DNA from: Nocardioides scoriae
GTDB taxonomy: Bacteria; Actinomycetota; Actinomycetes; Propionibacteriales; Nocardioidaceae
Reading direction: 5' to 3'
NCBI RefSeq assembly: GCF_900104965.1
Contig: NZ_LT629757.1
Coordinates: 806,001-870,000, forward strand
DNA: 64,000 nt
Within the stretch, counting starts at the first letter, position 1, and each line of letters begins with the position of its first letter. The notes below the pieces were generated by a model that made no database searches, was not told where the DNA came from, and saw nothing but the letters and a program-made list of their open reading frames with translations. Positions 39,960 through 48,207 of this stretch are shown in pieces. Position numbers and translations under genes: made by a program.

Positions 39960-40751
39960 ATGACCCTGCCCGACACCGCCCGCCTCGCCGCGGTGGGCCT
40001 GCGCGTCACGGTCGAGGACGACGTCCTCACCGTGACCCTCGACAAGCCCGAGCGGCGCAACAGCCAGACCCCGGGCCTGTGGCGGGCGCTGGCCGCCGTC
40101 GGCGAGGCGCTGCCCCCGCAGGTGCGGGTCGTGGTGGTGCGGGGCGCCGGCGCGAGCTTCTCCGCCGGCCTCGACACCCGGCTGCTCACCCCCGACGGGA
40201 TCGAGGGCGAGGAGTCCGTGCGCGAGCTGATGCGCGGCACCGACGAGGACGTGCTGGCCGCCATCGACGACTACCAGCGCGGCTTCACCTGGTTGGCCGA
40301 CCCCGCGGTGGTGTCCGTGGCCGCGGTGCAGGGCCACGCCATCGGCGCGGGATTCCAGCTCGCGCTGGCCTGCGACCTGCGGGTGGTCGCCGACGACGCC
40401 CGCTTCTGCATGAAGGAGCCCGCGCTGGGCCTGGTGCCGGACCTGACGGGAACAAAGTCCCTGGTCGCGGTGGTTGGCTACTCGCGGGCGCTGGAGATCT
40501 GCGCCACGGCGCGGTCCGTCGGGGCCGAGGAGGCACGGCAGCTGGGCATCGCCACCACGGTGGTGCCCCGCGACGGGCTCGAGGCGGCCACCGACGACCT
40601 CGTGCAAGCACTGCGGGCCCACGACCCGGGTGCCGTGCGCGAGACCAAGGCACTGCTCCAGTCCGCCGCGGGCCTCGACCTAGAGGCCCAGCGACTGGCG
40701 GAGCGCCGGGCGCAGCTGCGGCGGTTCCGCGCGATCGTCGGCGGCGCCTGA
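39960..40751 (+). CDS. Enoyl-CoA hydratase/isomerase family protein
   Basis: A 263-residue crotonase-fold enzyme. The oxyanion-hole stretch is ASFSAGLDTRLL and the second is GHAIGAGFQLALACDLRVV. In classical hydratases the Glu two residues after GGG/GAG-x is catalytic; here it is Gln (GAGFQLAL), while the second Glu is kept (MKEPALGLVPD). The enzyme may therefore be an isomerase or have changed chemistry. The CoA substrate is unknown, and no other beta-oxidation genes are adjacent. Confidence 0.88.
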   Translation: MTLPDTARLAAVGLRVTVEDDVLTVTLDKPERRNSQTPGLWRALAAVGEALPPQVRVVVVRGAGASFSAGLDTRLLTPDGIEGEESVRELMRGTDEDVLAAIDDYQRGFTWLADPAVVSVAAVQGHAIGAGFQLALACDLRVVADDARFCMKEPALGLVPDLTGTKSLVAVVGYSRALEICATARSVGAEEARQLGIATTVVPRDGLEAATDDLVQALRAHDPGAVRETKALLQSAAGLDLEAQRLAERRAQLRRFRAIVGGA

Positions 40752-40796
40752 CAGGCTCTGCCCGTGGGCCCGGCGACGGGTCGGAAGGAGTCGCCC

Positions 40797-42683
40797 ATGA
40801 GCGGCATGAACCCCGGGACGATGATGCGCCAGCTGCGCCGCGATCCCACCGTGGTGGAGCAGAAGCTCACCCGCAAGACCCTGCGACGGGTCGCGGGCTT
40901 CGCCTCGCCCCACCGGCGCCTGATCGCCGGCTTCCTGGTCTTCGTCGTCCTCGACGCGGCGCTCGTGGTCGCCAACCCGCTGCTGGTCAAGCACCTGCTC
41001 GACGACGGCGTCCTCGCCGGCGACGTGAGCGTCGTGGTCTGGCTGGCCGCCGCGATGGCGCTGGTCTCGGTCCTCGACGCCGCGCTCGGCGTCGGATCGG
41101 GCTTCCTGTCCTCCCGGATCGGCGAGAGCCTCATCTTCGACCTGCGCACGCGGGTCTTCGGCCACGTCCAGCGGATGTCGCTGGCGTTCTTCACGCGCAC
41201 CCAGACCGGGGCCCTGGTGTCCCGGCTCAACAACGACGTCATCGGGGCGCAGCGCGCCTTCACCTCGACGCTGTCCAGTACGGTGTCCAACTCGATCAGC
41301 GTGGTCGTGGTGGGCATCACGATGTTCGCGCTCAGCTGGCAGGTCACGCTGGCCTGCCTCGCGCTGTTCCCGCTGCTGCTGCTGGCCTCGCGGTGGGTCG
41401 GTCGCCAGGTCAGCGGCCTGACCCGGCGCCAGATGGACGGCAACGCCGACCTCGGCAACATGATGACCGAGCGGTTCAACGTCGGCGGCGCCCTGCTGCT
41501 CAAGCTGTTCGGCCGGCGCGAGGAGGAGGACGCGGCGTACGCCCAGAAGGCGGGGGTGGTGCGCGACCTCGGCATCCGGATCGCCCTGGTCACCCGGATC
41601 TTCATGGCCTTCATGATGCTGGTGCCGGCCCTGGCGACCGCCCTGGTCTACGGCATCGGCGGCGCCCTGGCCGTGAGCGGTGCCCTCACCATCGGCACCC
41701 TGACCGCCCTGGCCACGCTGCTGCTGCGGCTGCTGGGCCCGATGCAGGGGCTCTCCAACGTCCGCGTCGACGTGATGACCGCCCTGGTCAGCTTCGACCG
41801 CGTCTTCGAGGTGCTCGACCTGCCCTCCACGGTGGCCGAGAAGCCCGACGCCGTCGACCTGCCCGCGGGCTCCTCGCGGGTGGAGTTCCGCGACGTCCGC
41901 TTCACCTACCCGCGCGCCGACGAGGTGTCGCTGGCCAGCCTGGAGACGGTCGCGCGGCCCGAGTCGCGCGACCACGGCCCGGTCATCCACGGCATCGACT
42001 TCACCGCCGAGCCCGGCCAGATGATCGCCCTGGTGGGCCCCTCCGGCGCCGGCAAGACGACGCTGACCCACCTGGTGGCGCGGCTCTACGACGTCGACTC
42101 CGGCGCCGTGCTGGTCGGCGACCGCGACGTCCGCGACGTGACGCTGCAGTCGCTGGAGGACACCGTCGGCTACGTCACCCAGGACGCCCACATGTTCCAC
42201 GACACGATCCGGGCCAACCTGCAGTACGCCCGCCCCGGCGCCACCGACGAGCAGATCTGGGCGGCGCTGGACGCCTCCCGGATCTCCGGCCTGGTGCGGT
42301 CGATGCCCGACGGGCTCGACACCGTCGTGGGCGACCGCGGCTACCGGCTCTCCGGCGGGGAGCGGCAGCGCCTGGCCATCGCCCGGCTGCTGCTCAAGGC
42401 CCCCGCGGTCGTCGTCCTCGACGAGGCCACCGCCCACCTCGACTCGGAGTCGGAGTACGCCGTCCAGCGCGCCCTGGACGAGGCCCTGGAGGGCCGCACC
42501 TCGCTGGTCATCGCCCACCGGCTCTCCACGGTCCGCAACGCCGACCTGATCCTCGTGGTCCAGGACGGCACCGTCGCCCAGCGCGGCACCCACGCCGAGC
42601 TCCTCGCCCAGGGCGGCCTCTACTCCGAGCTCTACCGCACCCAGTTCGAGGAGGACGCGCCCGCGCCCGAGCGGGTGGGGTGA
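40797..42683 (+). CDS. ABC exporter, fused membrane and ATPase domains (ABCB type)
   Basis: A 628-residue half-transporter that works as a dimer. The six-helix membrane domain covers about residues 40-330 and the ATPase the rest: Walker A GPSGAGKTTL, Q-loop GYVTQDAHMF, signature LSGGERQRLAIA, Walker B VVVLDEATAHLDSESE, H-loop IAHRLSTV. The ATG at 40797 has a perfect GGAAGGAG spaced 6 nt upstream, which decides the start over an earlier GTG. Substrate unknown (lipid or drug class). Confidence 0.94.
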   Translation: MSGMNPGTMMRQLRRDPTVVEQKLTRKTLRRVAGFASPHRRLIAGFLVFVVLDAALVVANPLLVKHLLDDGVLAGDVSVVVWLAAAMALVSVLDAALGVGSGFLSSRIGESLIFDLRTRVFGHVQRMSLAFFTRTQTGALVSRLNNDVIGAQRAFTSTLSSTVSNSISVVVVGITMFALSWQVTLACLALFPLLLLASRWVGRQVSGLTRRQMDGNADLGNMMTERFNVGGALLLKLFGRREEEDAAYAQKAGVVRDLGIRIALVTRIFMAFMMLVPALATALVYGIGGALAVSGALTIGTLTALATLLLRLLGPMQGLSNVRVDVMTALVSFDRVFEVLDLPSTVAEKPDAVDLPAGSSRVEFRDVRFTYPRADEVSLASLETVARPESRDHGPVIHGIDFTAEPGQMIALVGPSGAGKTTLTHLVARLYDVDSGAVLVGDRDVRDVTLQSLEDTVGYVTQDAHMFHDTIRANLQYARPGATDEQIWAALDASRISGLVRSMPDGLDTVVGDRGYRLSGGERQRLAIARLLLKAPAVVVLDEATAHLDSESEYAVQRALDEALEGRTSLVIAHRLSTVRNADLILVVQDGTVAQRGTHAELLAQGGLYSELYRTQFEEDAPAPERVG

Positions 42684-42690
42684 GGCGGAG

Positions 42691-42781
42691 GGGCAGTTTC
42701 CCCGGTCGGCCGGGGAAACCGCCCGCGGAAACGGGCGCATCGGACATCGACGGGCAGTTTCGGCCGACCTGAGCGCCCGAC
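42691..42781. repeat. Palindromic intergenic repeat, copy A
   Basis: Hairpin of GTTTCCCCGG-TCGG-CCGGGGAAAC (42696-42719), extended by GGGC/GCCC past one mismatch, then GCCCGCGG, a 22-nt spacer and CGGGCAGTTTC (42751-42761). The same layout, with an identical 24-nt hairpin and a 22-nt spacer of different sequence, is at 59561-59650. It begins 7 nt after the ABC exporter stop. Confidence 0.85.
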
Positions 42782-42812
42782 ACGTCCGCCTGGGTACGGC
42801 GCGGCGCACCGC

Positions 42813-42818
42813 TACGGT
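42813..42818 (+). promoter_or_regulatory. -10 hexamer of the SDR gene (leaderless)
   Basis: TACGGT, then 6 nt, then ATG at 42825. Confidence 0.5.
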
Positions 42819-42824
42819 GACGCC

Positions 42825-43580
42825 ATGGACCTGGGGCTGACCGACCGCGTGTACGTCGTCACCGGCGGAGGTCGTGGCCTCGGCCGGGCCACCGCCGACC
42901 TGCTGGTCGCCGAGGGCGCCCGGGTCGTGGTGTCGGGGCGCAGCGCCGGGTCGCTGGACGACGTGAGCCGGGCGCTGGGGGAGCAGGCCGTGACCGTGGT
43001 CGCGGACAACGCCGACCCCGGCACGGCCGACCGGCTGGTGGGGGCCGCGCTCGACCGCTGGGGCCGCCTCGACGGGGCGCTGGTGTCGGTCGGCGGGCCG
43101 CCGCCCGGCACCGTCATGGGCACGCCGGACCACGCGTGGTCCTCGGCCTTCGAGTCCATCGTCGTGGGCGGCCTCCGGGTGGCCCGGGCGACGGCGGCGG
43201 CGATGACCGGGCCCGGGTCGATCGCGTTCGTCCTCTCGACCTCGGTCCGCGAGCCGGTGGGCAACCTGGCGATCAGCAACGGCCTGCGGCCCGGGCTGGC
43301 GATGGCGGCCAAGATGCTGGCCGACGAGCTGGGGCCGCGCGACATCCGCGTCAACGGCCTGCTGCCGGGCCGGGTGGCCACCGACCGGGTGGCCGAGCTC
43401 GACGACGCCTCGGGCGACCCGGAGGCGGCGCGGCGAGCGGCGACGGCGCGGATCCCGCTGGGGCGCTACGGCCGGCCCGAGGAGTTCGCGGCCGCGGCGG
43501 CGTTCCTGCTCAGCCCGGCGTCAGGTTTCGTCACCGGCGTCATGCTGCCGGTGGACGGTGGCATGCTCCGCGGGCTCTGA
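42825..43580 (+). CDS. Short-chain dehydrogenase/reductase lacking the usual catalytic pair
   Basis: A 251-residue Rossmann protein. The nucleotide site is VVTGGGRGLGRAT (TGxxxGxG). The usual Tyr-x3-Lys is absent: alignment by helix position puts Ser151 and Arg155 there (ISNGLRPGLAMAAKML). The C-terminal RYGRPEEFAAAAAFLLSPASGFVTGVMLPVDGG is otherwise classical. A known SDR subgroup (the beta-ketoacyl-reductase-like SDRs) lacks the usual tetrad, so it is probably not a decayed gene. The last 60 nt overlap the SURF1 gene on the other strand. Confidence 0.85.
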   Translation: MDLGLTDRVYVVTGGGRGLGRATADLLVAEGARVVVSGRSAGSLDDVSRALGEQAVTVVADNADPGTADRLVGAALDRWGRLDGALVSVGGPPPGTVMGTPDHAWSSAFESIVVGGLRVARATAAAMTGPGSIAFVLSTSVREPVGNLAISNGLRPGLAMAAKMLADELGPRDIRVNGLLPGRVATDRVAELDDASGDPEAARRAATARIPLGRYGRPEEFAAAAAFLLSPASGFVTGVMLPVDGGMLRGL

Positions 43581-44375
43581 GCCGGCCCCGGCGTCGTCCT
43601 GGGGCGGGTCCCAGGAGGGGGCGGGCTCGCCCGCACCCCCGGCCGCGGCCTCGGTGCGGCGGCGGCGCACCTCGTCGAAGGCCAGGTAGCAGAACCCGAA
43701 GACGGCCAGGGCACCGAAGAACCACCACTGCAGGCCGTAGAAGAAGTGCGGGCCGTTGCTGGTGTCGTCGGGCAGGTCCGTCGGCTCCAGGGCGACCTGG
43801 GGGGTGGGGGTCTCCTCGGCGAGGTCGAGGAAGCCCCGGTAGAGCGGGTGCGGCACGACCTCGGCGGCCGCCTCCGAGGAGATCGCGCGGGTGGAGAGCT
43901 CGCTGACCCGGGTCGCGCCGCCGGTGGCGTCGCGACGCACGTAGCCCATGACGGTGACCTCGCCCTCGGTCGCCGGGGGCAGGTCGGGCCGGGTCGCGCC
44001 GGAGTTCTCCGTGGACAGCCAGCCGCGGTCGACGAGCACCGCGGTGCCGTCCTCGGTCACCAGCGGCGTGACCACGTCGACGCCGGGCTGGCTGTCGCGG
44101 GTCTGGTACTTCAGCACGATCGTGTGCTCGTCGTCCCAGGTCCCGCGGGCGGTCACCCGCTGCCACTCCGCGTCGGCGCCCGTGGGCTCGGTGGGGGACA
44201 TGACGTCCTCGACGGGCACCGGGGCGGCGGCCAGGTTGGTGGCGGTGATGCGGTTCTCGGTCTTGCGCTGGTCGAGCCGGCCGAACTGCCACTGGCCCAG
44301 CTGGAGCGCCAGCCAGGCGAGGACGACGACCACCAGGGCGAAGATCGCCCACCGGCGCGAGAGGAGGAATCCCAC
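43521..44375 (-). CDS. SURF1 family cytochrome oxidase biogenesis protein
   Basis: A 284-residue membrane protein with helices at both ends: RWAIFALVVVVLAWLALQLG and GLQWWFFGALAVFGFCYLAF. Between them lies the SURF1 extracellular domain with LGQWQFGRLDQRKTENR, VLVDRGWLS and GPHFFYGLQWW. SURF1 helps insert haem a into cytochrome oxidase, matching ctaA and ctaB in this window. The C-terminal 40 residues (GEPAPSWDPPQDD and onward) are a low-complexity tail and overlap the SDR gene by 60 nt. Confidence 0.88.
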   Translation of the reverse strand: MGFLLSRRWAIFALVVVVLAWLALQLGQWQFGRLDQRKTENRITATNLAAAPVPVEDVMSPTEPTGADAEWQRVTARGTWDDEHTIVLKYQTRDSQPGVDVVTPLVTEDGTAVLVDRGWLSTENSGATRPDLPPATEGEVTVMGYVRRDATGGATRVSELSTRAISSEAAAEVVPHPLYRGFLDLAEETPTPQVALEPTDLPDDTSNGPHFFYGLQWWFFGALAVFGFCYLAFDEVRRRRTEAAAGGAGEPAPSWDPPQDDAGAGSEPAEHATVHRQHDAGDET

Positions 44376-44381
44376 GCCACG

Positions 44382-44387
44382 AGCGTA
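44382..44387 (-). promoter_or_regulatory. -10 hexamer of the SURF1 gene (leaderless)
   Basis: TACGCT on the minus strand, 6 nt before the GTG at 44375. It is back to back with the moaA -10 box. Confidence 0.5.
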
Positions 44388-44404
44388 GTTCGGGGGTCCG
44401 TCCC

Positions 44405-44410
44405 TAGACT
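44405..44410 (+). promoter_or_regulatory. -10 hexamer of moaA (leaderless)
   Basis: TAGACT, then 6 nt, then GTG at 44417. Only 41 nt separate the two divergent starts. Confidence 0.5.
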
Positions 44411-44416
44411 GGCCGG

Positions 44417-45436
44417 GTGAGTGCCTCCAGTCCCGCCGGCGACAGGTCCGGCCTGGTCGACGGCTACGGCCGTCGGGCGACCGACCTGCGCGTGTCCCTG
44501 ACCGACCGCTGCAACCTGCGGTGCAACTACTGCATGCCCGCCGAGGGCCTCGACTGGCTGCCCACCGACCAGACGCTGACCGACGACGAGATCGTCCGCC
44601 TCGTCCGCATCGGGGTCGAGTCGCTGGGCATCGAGGAGGTCCGCTTCACCGGCGGCGAGCCGCTGCTGCGCCGTGGGCTTCCCGACATCGTGCGGCGCAC
44701 GGCGGAGCTCTCCCCGCGCCCCGAGATCTCGCTCACCACCAACGCGCTCGGCCTGGCCCGCACCGCGGCGACCCTCGCCGAGGCCGGCCTGGACCGCATC
44801 AACGTCAGCCTCGACACGGTGCGGCCCGAGGTGTTCCACCAGATCACCCGCCGCGACCGGCTCCACGACGTCATCGCCGGCCTCGAGGCCGCCCGCGCCG
44901 CCGGGATCGCGCCGATCAAGATCAACGCCGTGCTGCTGCGCGGGGTCAACGACCACCTCGCGGCCGAGCTGCTCCACTGGTGCCTCGAGCGCGAGTTCCA
45001 GCTGCGCATCATCGAGCAGATGCCGCTCGACGCCCAGCACGACTGGTCGCGCACCGAGATGGTGACGGCCGAGGAGATCTTCGCCTCGCTGGAGCAGGAG
45101 TTCACCCTCAGCCCCGACCCGCAGCACCGCGGCAGCGCGCCGGCCGAGACGTTCCTCGTCGACGGCGGACCGGTCACGGTGGGCGTCATCGCCTCGGTGA
45201 CGCGGCCGTTCTGCGGCGACTGCGACCGGGTCCGGCTGACCGCCGACGGCCAGGTCCGCAACTGCCTGTTCGCCCGCGAGGAGTCCGACCTGCGCGGGTC
45301 GCTGCGCGACGGGTCGAGCGACGAGGAGATCGCGGACCGCTGGCGCCTGGCCATGACGACCAAGCGGGCCGGCCACGGCATCGACGACGACCTGTTCCTG
45401 CAGCCCACCCGACCGATGTCGGCCATCGGCGGCTGA
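44417..45436 (+). CDS. moaA: GTP 3',8-cyclase MoaA
   Basis: Radical-SAM enzyme that starts molybdenum-cofactor synthesis by cyclising GTP. In 339 residues the SAM cluster is held by Cys32, Cys36 and Cys39 (DRCNLRCNYC); the second cluster is in FCGDCDRVRLTADGQVRNCLF (Cys residues spaced as in the family). The C-terminal Gly-Gly of MSAIGG, required for catalysis, is intact. No other moa gene is near, so the pathway is split in this genome. Confidence 0.95.
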   Translation: MSASSPAGDRSGLVDGYGRRATDLRVSLTDRCNLRCNYCMPAEGLDWLPTDQTLTDDEIVRLVRIGVESLGIEEVRFTGGEPLLRRGLPDIVRRTAELSPRPEISLTTNALGLARTAATLAEAGLDRINVSLDTVRPEVFHQITRRDRLHDVIAGLEAARAAGIAPIKINAVLLRGVNDHLAAELLHWCLEREFQLRIIEQMPLDAQHDWSRTEMVTAEEIFASLEQEFTLSPDPQHRGSAPAETFLVDGGPVTVGVIASVTRPFCGDCDRVRLTADGQVRNCLFAREESDLRGSLRDGSSDEEIADRWRLAMTTKRAGHGIDDDLFLQPTRPMSAIGG

Positions 45437-45489
45437 CGACCCGGATCGGCACCCGGGCCCCGGGGGCCGAGCCGCTCGGGACGGTCGGG

Positions 45490-45699
45490 TCAGGCCGGGA
45501 CGTGCGGGGTGACGTCGCGGAGGAACTGCCGCGCGGCCAGGAAGTCCGACAGGCTCTGCCGGTGGTCCTCGCACGCCAGCCACACCTTGCGGCGCTCCGG
45601 GGTGTGCAGCTTGGGGTTGTTCCACAGCAGCTCGTGGCGCGCGGGCGCCTGGCAGCCCTTGGCCGAGCAGACGGCCGCGTCCGCTCCGGCCCCGCTCAT
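45490..45699 (-). CDS. Small Cys/His-rich protein, probable zinc-binding
   Basis: A 69-residue protein with VCSAKGCQAPARHELLW, then LACEDHRQSL: three Cys and one or two His placed as a small zinc ribbon. The middle NNPKLHTPERRKVW is conserved in actinobacterial relatives, some of which carry misleading automatic names such as acetone carboxylase. The ATG overlaps the stop of the DUF3099 gene. Function unknown. Confidence 0.75.
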   Translation of the reverse strand: MSGAGADAAVCSAKGCQAPARHELLWNNPKLHTPERRKVWLACEDHRQSLSDFLAARQFLRDVTPHVPA

Positions 45700-45995
45700 C
45701 GGCCGAGCTCCTTGTAGCCCTGGCCCGGCTGCACCAGGTCGGTGCCCTCCAGGCGGGGCGCGGCGCTGTTGGCCACGATGACCGCGACGTAGGGCAGGAA
45801 CACGGCGCCGAAGATCAGCACCCAGCGCAGCCAGCCGTCACCGACGACGATCGCGCCGACGAAGCACAGGGTGCGGATGATCATGGAGAACAGGTAGCGC
45901 CGACGACGCCTCAGCAGGTCGTCGCGGGCGTTGGCGGGAGCAGAGGTGATGCGGACGGGCTCTGCTGCGCGTCGGGACTTGCGTGCGGTAGCCAC
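45696..45995 (-). CDS. DUF3099 family membrane protein
   Basis: A 99-residue protein. An N-terminal region with VRITSAPANARDDLLRRRRRYLFSM, basic and conserved in this family, is followed by two helices (IIRTLCFVGAIVVGDGWLRW and VLIFGAVFLPYVAVIVANSA). GTG 45995 has TAGACT 7 nt upstream. The stop overlaps the small zinc-ribbon gene, so the two are one transcription unit. Function unknown. Confidence 0.82.
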   Translation of the reverse strand: MATARKSRRAAEPVRITSAPANARDDLLRRRRRYLFSMIIRTLCFVGAIVVGDGWLRWVLIFGAVFLPYVAVIVANSAAPRLEGTDLVQPGQGYKELGR

Positions 45996-46002
45996 ACGCT
46001 CC

Positions 46003-46008
46003 AGTCTA
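46003..46008 (-). promoter_or_regulatory. -10 hexamer of the DUF3099 gene (leaderless)
   Basis: TAGACT on the minus strand, 7 nt before the GTG at 45995. Confidence 0.5.
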
Positions 46009-46130
46009 CGTCGCGCCCCTGACCGGCCAAGGCGTCGTGCGGGTGGCCGTCGTGGCATCCTGTCGCCCTCACCCGGCGGCGCCGCAGCGCGGCGTACCGA
46101 CCCCACCCGAACCCCTCCAGGAGACCGCTG

Positions 46131-46343
46131 ATGTCCGACCGCACCTACCGCGTCACCGAGATCGTCGGCACCTCGCCCGACGGCATCGACCAGGCCATCC
46201 GCAACGGCATCGAGCGCGCGGCCAAGACCCTGCGCCACATCGACTGGTTCGAGATGACCCAGGTCCGCGGCCAGGTCAAGGACGGCTCGGTCGAGCACGT
46301 CCAGGTCGGCCTCAAGATCGGCTTCCGCCTCGAGGACGACTGA
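46131..46343 (+). CDS. Dodecin
   Basis: A 70-residue dodecin: twelve copies form a hollow sphere that stores flavin or coenzyme A. The family pattern is clear: VTEIVGTSPDGIDQAIRNGI, then LRHIDWFEMTQVRG with the flavin-stacking Trp, and VEHVQVGLKIGFRLED. CAGGAG lies 7 nt before the ATG. The Mur-ligase gene begins 4 nt after the stop, so they are probably co-transcribed. Confidence 0.93.
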   Translation: MSDRTYRVTEIVGTSPDGIDQAIRNGIERAAKTLRHIDWFEMTQVRGQVKDGSVEHVQVGLKIGFRLEDD

Positions 46344-46346
46344 GCC

Positions 46347-48095
46347 TTGACCGACGGCTCGACGAGCGCCCCGCCCGCTGCCCCGACCTCGCTGCTGGAG
46401 CTGCGGGTGCTCGAGGGGCCCAACCTCTACTTCCCCCGGGCCGCCATCAAGCTGACGCTCGACGTCCGCACCCTGGCCGAGGCCGACGAGGCCCGGCTGC
46501 GGGCCGTCGGCGACGCGCTCGGGCTGCGCTCGCTGCGGGCGGGGGCCCCGCTGAGCGGGTTCCGCCAGCGGGCGCTGGTGCGCGTCCTGACCCGGCTGGT
46601 GCGCCGCGTGGCGCTCGACTCGGGCACCTCGCGGCTCGGCGTGCGGGTGCGGGCCACCTCGGAGCCGACGCAGCTCGTGGTGGCCTACCCGTGGCGTGAC
46701 CGCAGCCGGGCCCGGGGCCTGGGCCAGGCGGTGGCGGCGGTGCTCGACGAGCTGACGGCCGCTGGGTCCGACCACGACGTGGCCGACGCCGTCGCGCGGG
46801 CCGCGGCCCGCGTGGCGGCCACCGAGAAGGGACCCGGCCCCACCACGATCCGGCCGCGGGTGCCGGTCGTGGCCGTGACCGGCACCAACGGCAAGACCAC
46901 GACCTCGCGGATGGTGGCCCACATCGCCCGCGAGGCGGGCCACCACGTGGGCTGGTCCAACACCGACGGCATCTACGTCGACGGCCACCTGGTGGAGGCC
47001 GGCGACTACTCCGGGCCCTCGGGGGCGGGCCGGGTGCTGGCCCACCGCGAGGTGGACTTCGCGGTCACCGAGACCGCCCGGGGCGGCATCCTGCTCAAGG
47101 GCATCGGGGTGGTCCACAACGACGTCTCGGTCGTCACCAACGTGACCGCCGACCACCTCGGCATGCAGGGCATCGACACCGTCGACCAGCTCGCCGAGGT
47201 CAAGGGAGTGGTGCCCCGCATCACCAAGCGGACCGGCTGGGCGGTGCTCAACGCCGACGACCCGCGGGTGTTCGCGATGCGGCTCACCACCAAGGCCCAG
47301 CCCTGGGTGTTCTCCCGCGACCCCGACTCGCCCGCGCTGCGCGAGGTGCTGGGGGGCGGCGGCCGGGCGACGACCGTCATCGACGGGTGGCTGACGGTCC
47401 TCGACGGCACCCGCGCCGACCCGCTCGTCGAGGTCGTCGACGTGCCGATGACGCTCAGCGGCCTGTCGCGCTTCAACGTCGAGAACACCCTGGCCGCCGC
47501 GTCCGCCGCGCTGGCCGCCGGCCTCGACCGCGCCGACGTCGTGGCGGGGCTGCTGTCCTTCCGGCCCGACGCCGAGCACAACCCGGGCCGGATGAACTTC
47601 TTCACGCTGCCCACGCCGGCCGGTGACGTCTCGGTCGTGATGGACCTGGCCCACAACGAGGCCGGTCTCGAGGCCATGGTCGAGATCATGCGCGGCGTGC
47701 GTCCGGACGGGAGGCGGATCCTGCTCGGCCTCGGCGCCGTGGGCGACCGCCAGGACGAGCTGCTGGAGATGCTCGGCGAGATCGCCGCCCGCGACGCCGA
47801 CGTGGTCGCGATCGGCCACAAGGCGAAGTACCTCCGCGGCCGCACCGTCGAGGAGGTCGACGCGCTGCTGCGCACCGGTGCCGAGCGGGTGGGCGGCCAC
47901 GACATCGAGACCCACCCCACCGAGCTGGCCTCGCTGCAGGCGCTCGTGGCGCAGGCCGCGCCGGGCGACGTGGTGGGCCTGATGTGCCACGCCGAGCGCG
48001 AGGAGGTCTACGCCTGGCTGGCCTCGGTCGGTGCCACGGCCGACTCCCCGGAGCAGCTGGCGGCCAAGGTGCGGCAGGCCTCCACGGGCGGCTGA
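46347..48095 (+). CDS. CphA-like Mur ligase without an ATP-grasp domain
   Basis: A 582-residue protein. The N-terminal 130 residues (LLELRVLEGPNLYFPRAAIKLTLDV) match the start of cyanophycin synthetase (R-V-x-x-G-x-N), but no ATP-grasp follows. From about residue 170 comes a Mur-ligase half very like that of CphA in this window: VVAVTGTNGKTTTSRMVAHI, ARGGILLKGIG, NVTADHLGMQGIDTV, LNADDPRVFAM. By analogy it may add an amino acid such as Arg to a peptide. TTG start, 4 nt after dodecin; this weak start is the only one before the GPN motif. Confidence 0.82.
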   Translation: MTDGSTSAPPAAPTSLLELRVLEGPNLYFPRAAIKLTLDVRTLAEADEARLRAVGDALGLRSLRAGAPLSGFRQRALVRVLTRLVRRVALDSGTSRLGVRVRATSEPTQLVVAYPWRDRSRARGLGQAVAAVLDELTAAGSDHDVADAVARAAARVAATEKGPGPTTIRPRVPVVAVTGTNGKTTTSRMVAHIAREAGHHVGWSNTDGIYVDGHLVEAGDYSGPSGAGRVLAHREVDFAVTETARGGILLKGIGVVHNDVSVVTNVTADHLGMQGIDTVDQLAEVKGVVPRITKRTGWAVLNADDPRVFAMRLTTKAQPWVFSRDPDSPALREVLGGGGRATTVIDGWLTVLDGTRADPLVEVVDVPMTLSGLSRFNVENTLAAASAALAAGLDRADVVAGLLSFRPDAEHNPGRMNFFTLPTPAGDVSVVMDLAHNEAGLEAMVEIMRGVRPDGRRILLGLGAVGDRQDELLEMLGEIAARDADVVAIGHKAKYLRGRTVEEVDALLRTGAERVGGHDIETHPTELASLQALVAQAAPGDVVGLMCHAEREEVYAWLASVGATADSPEQLAAKVRQASTGG

Positions 48096-48207
48096 GGACG
48101 TCCCCGGGAGAGCCTGGTGAGCCACGCCGGCCCACTGGTGGAGACTGGGGCACGACGCCGTGCCCGCGGCGTACCCCTGCACCTCACCTAGATCCCCAAG
48201 GACGCCG

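Noticed and set aside
42691-42781. Insertion sequence remnant
   Set aside because: No coding trace and no transposase; the element is too short and its copies share structure, so it is kept as a palindromic repeat.
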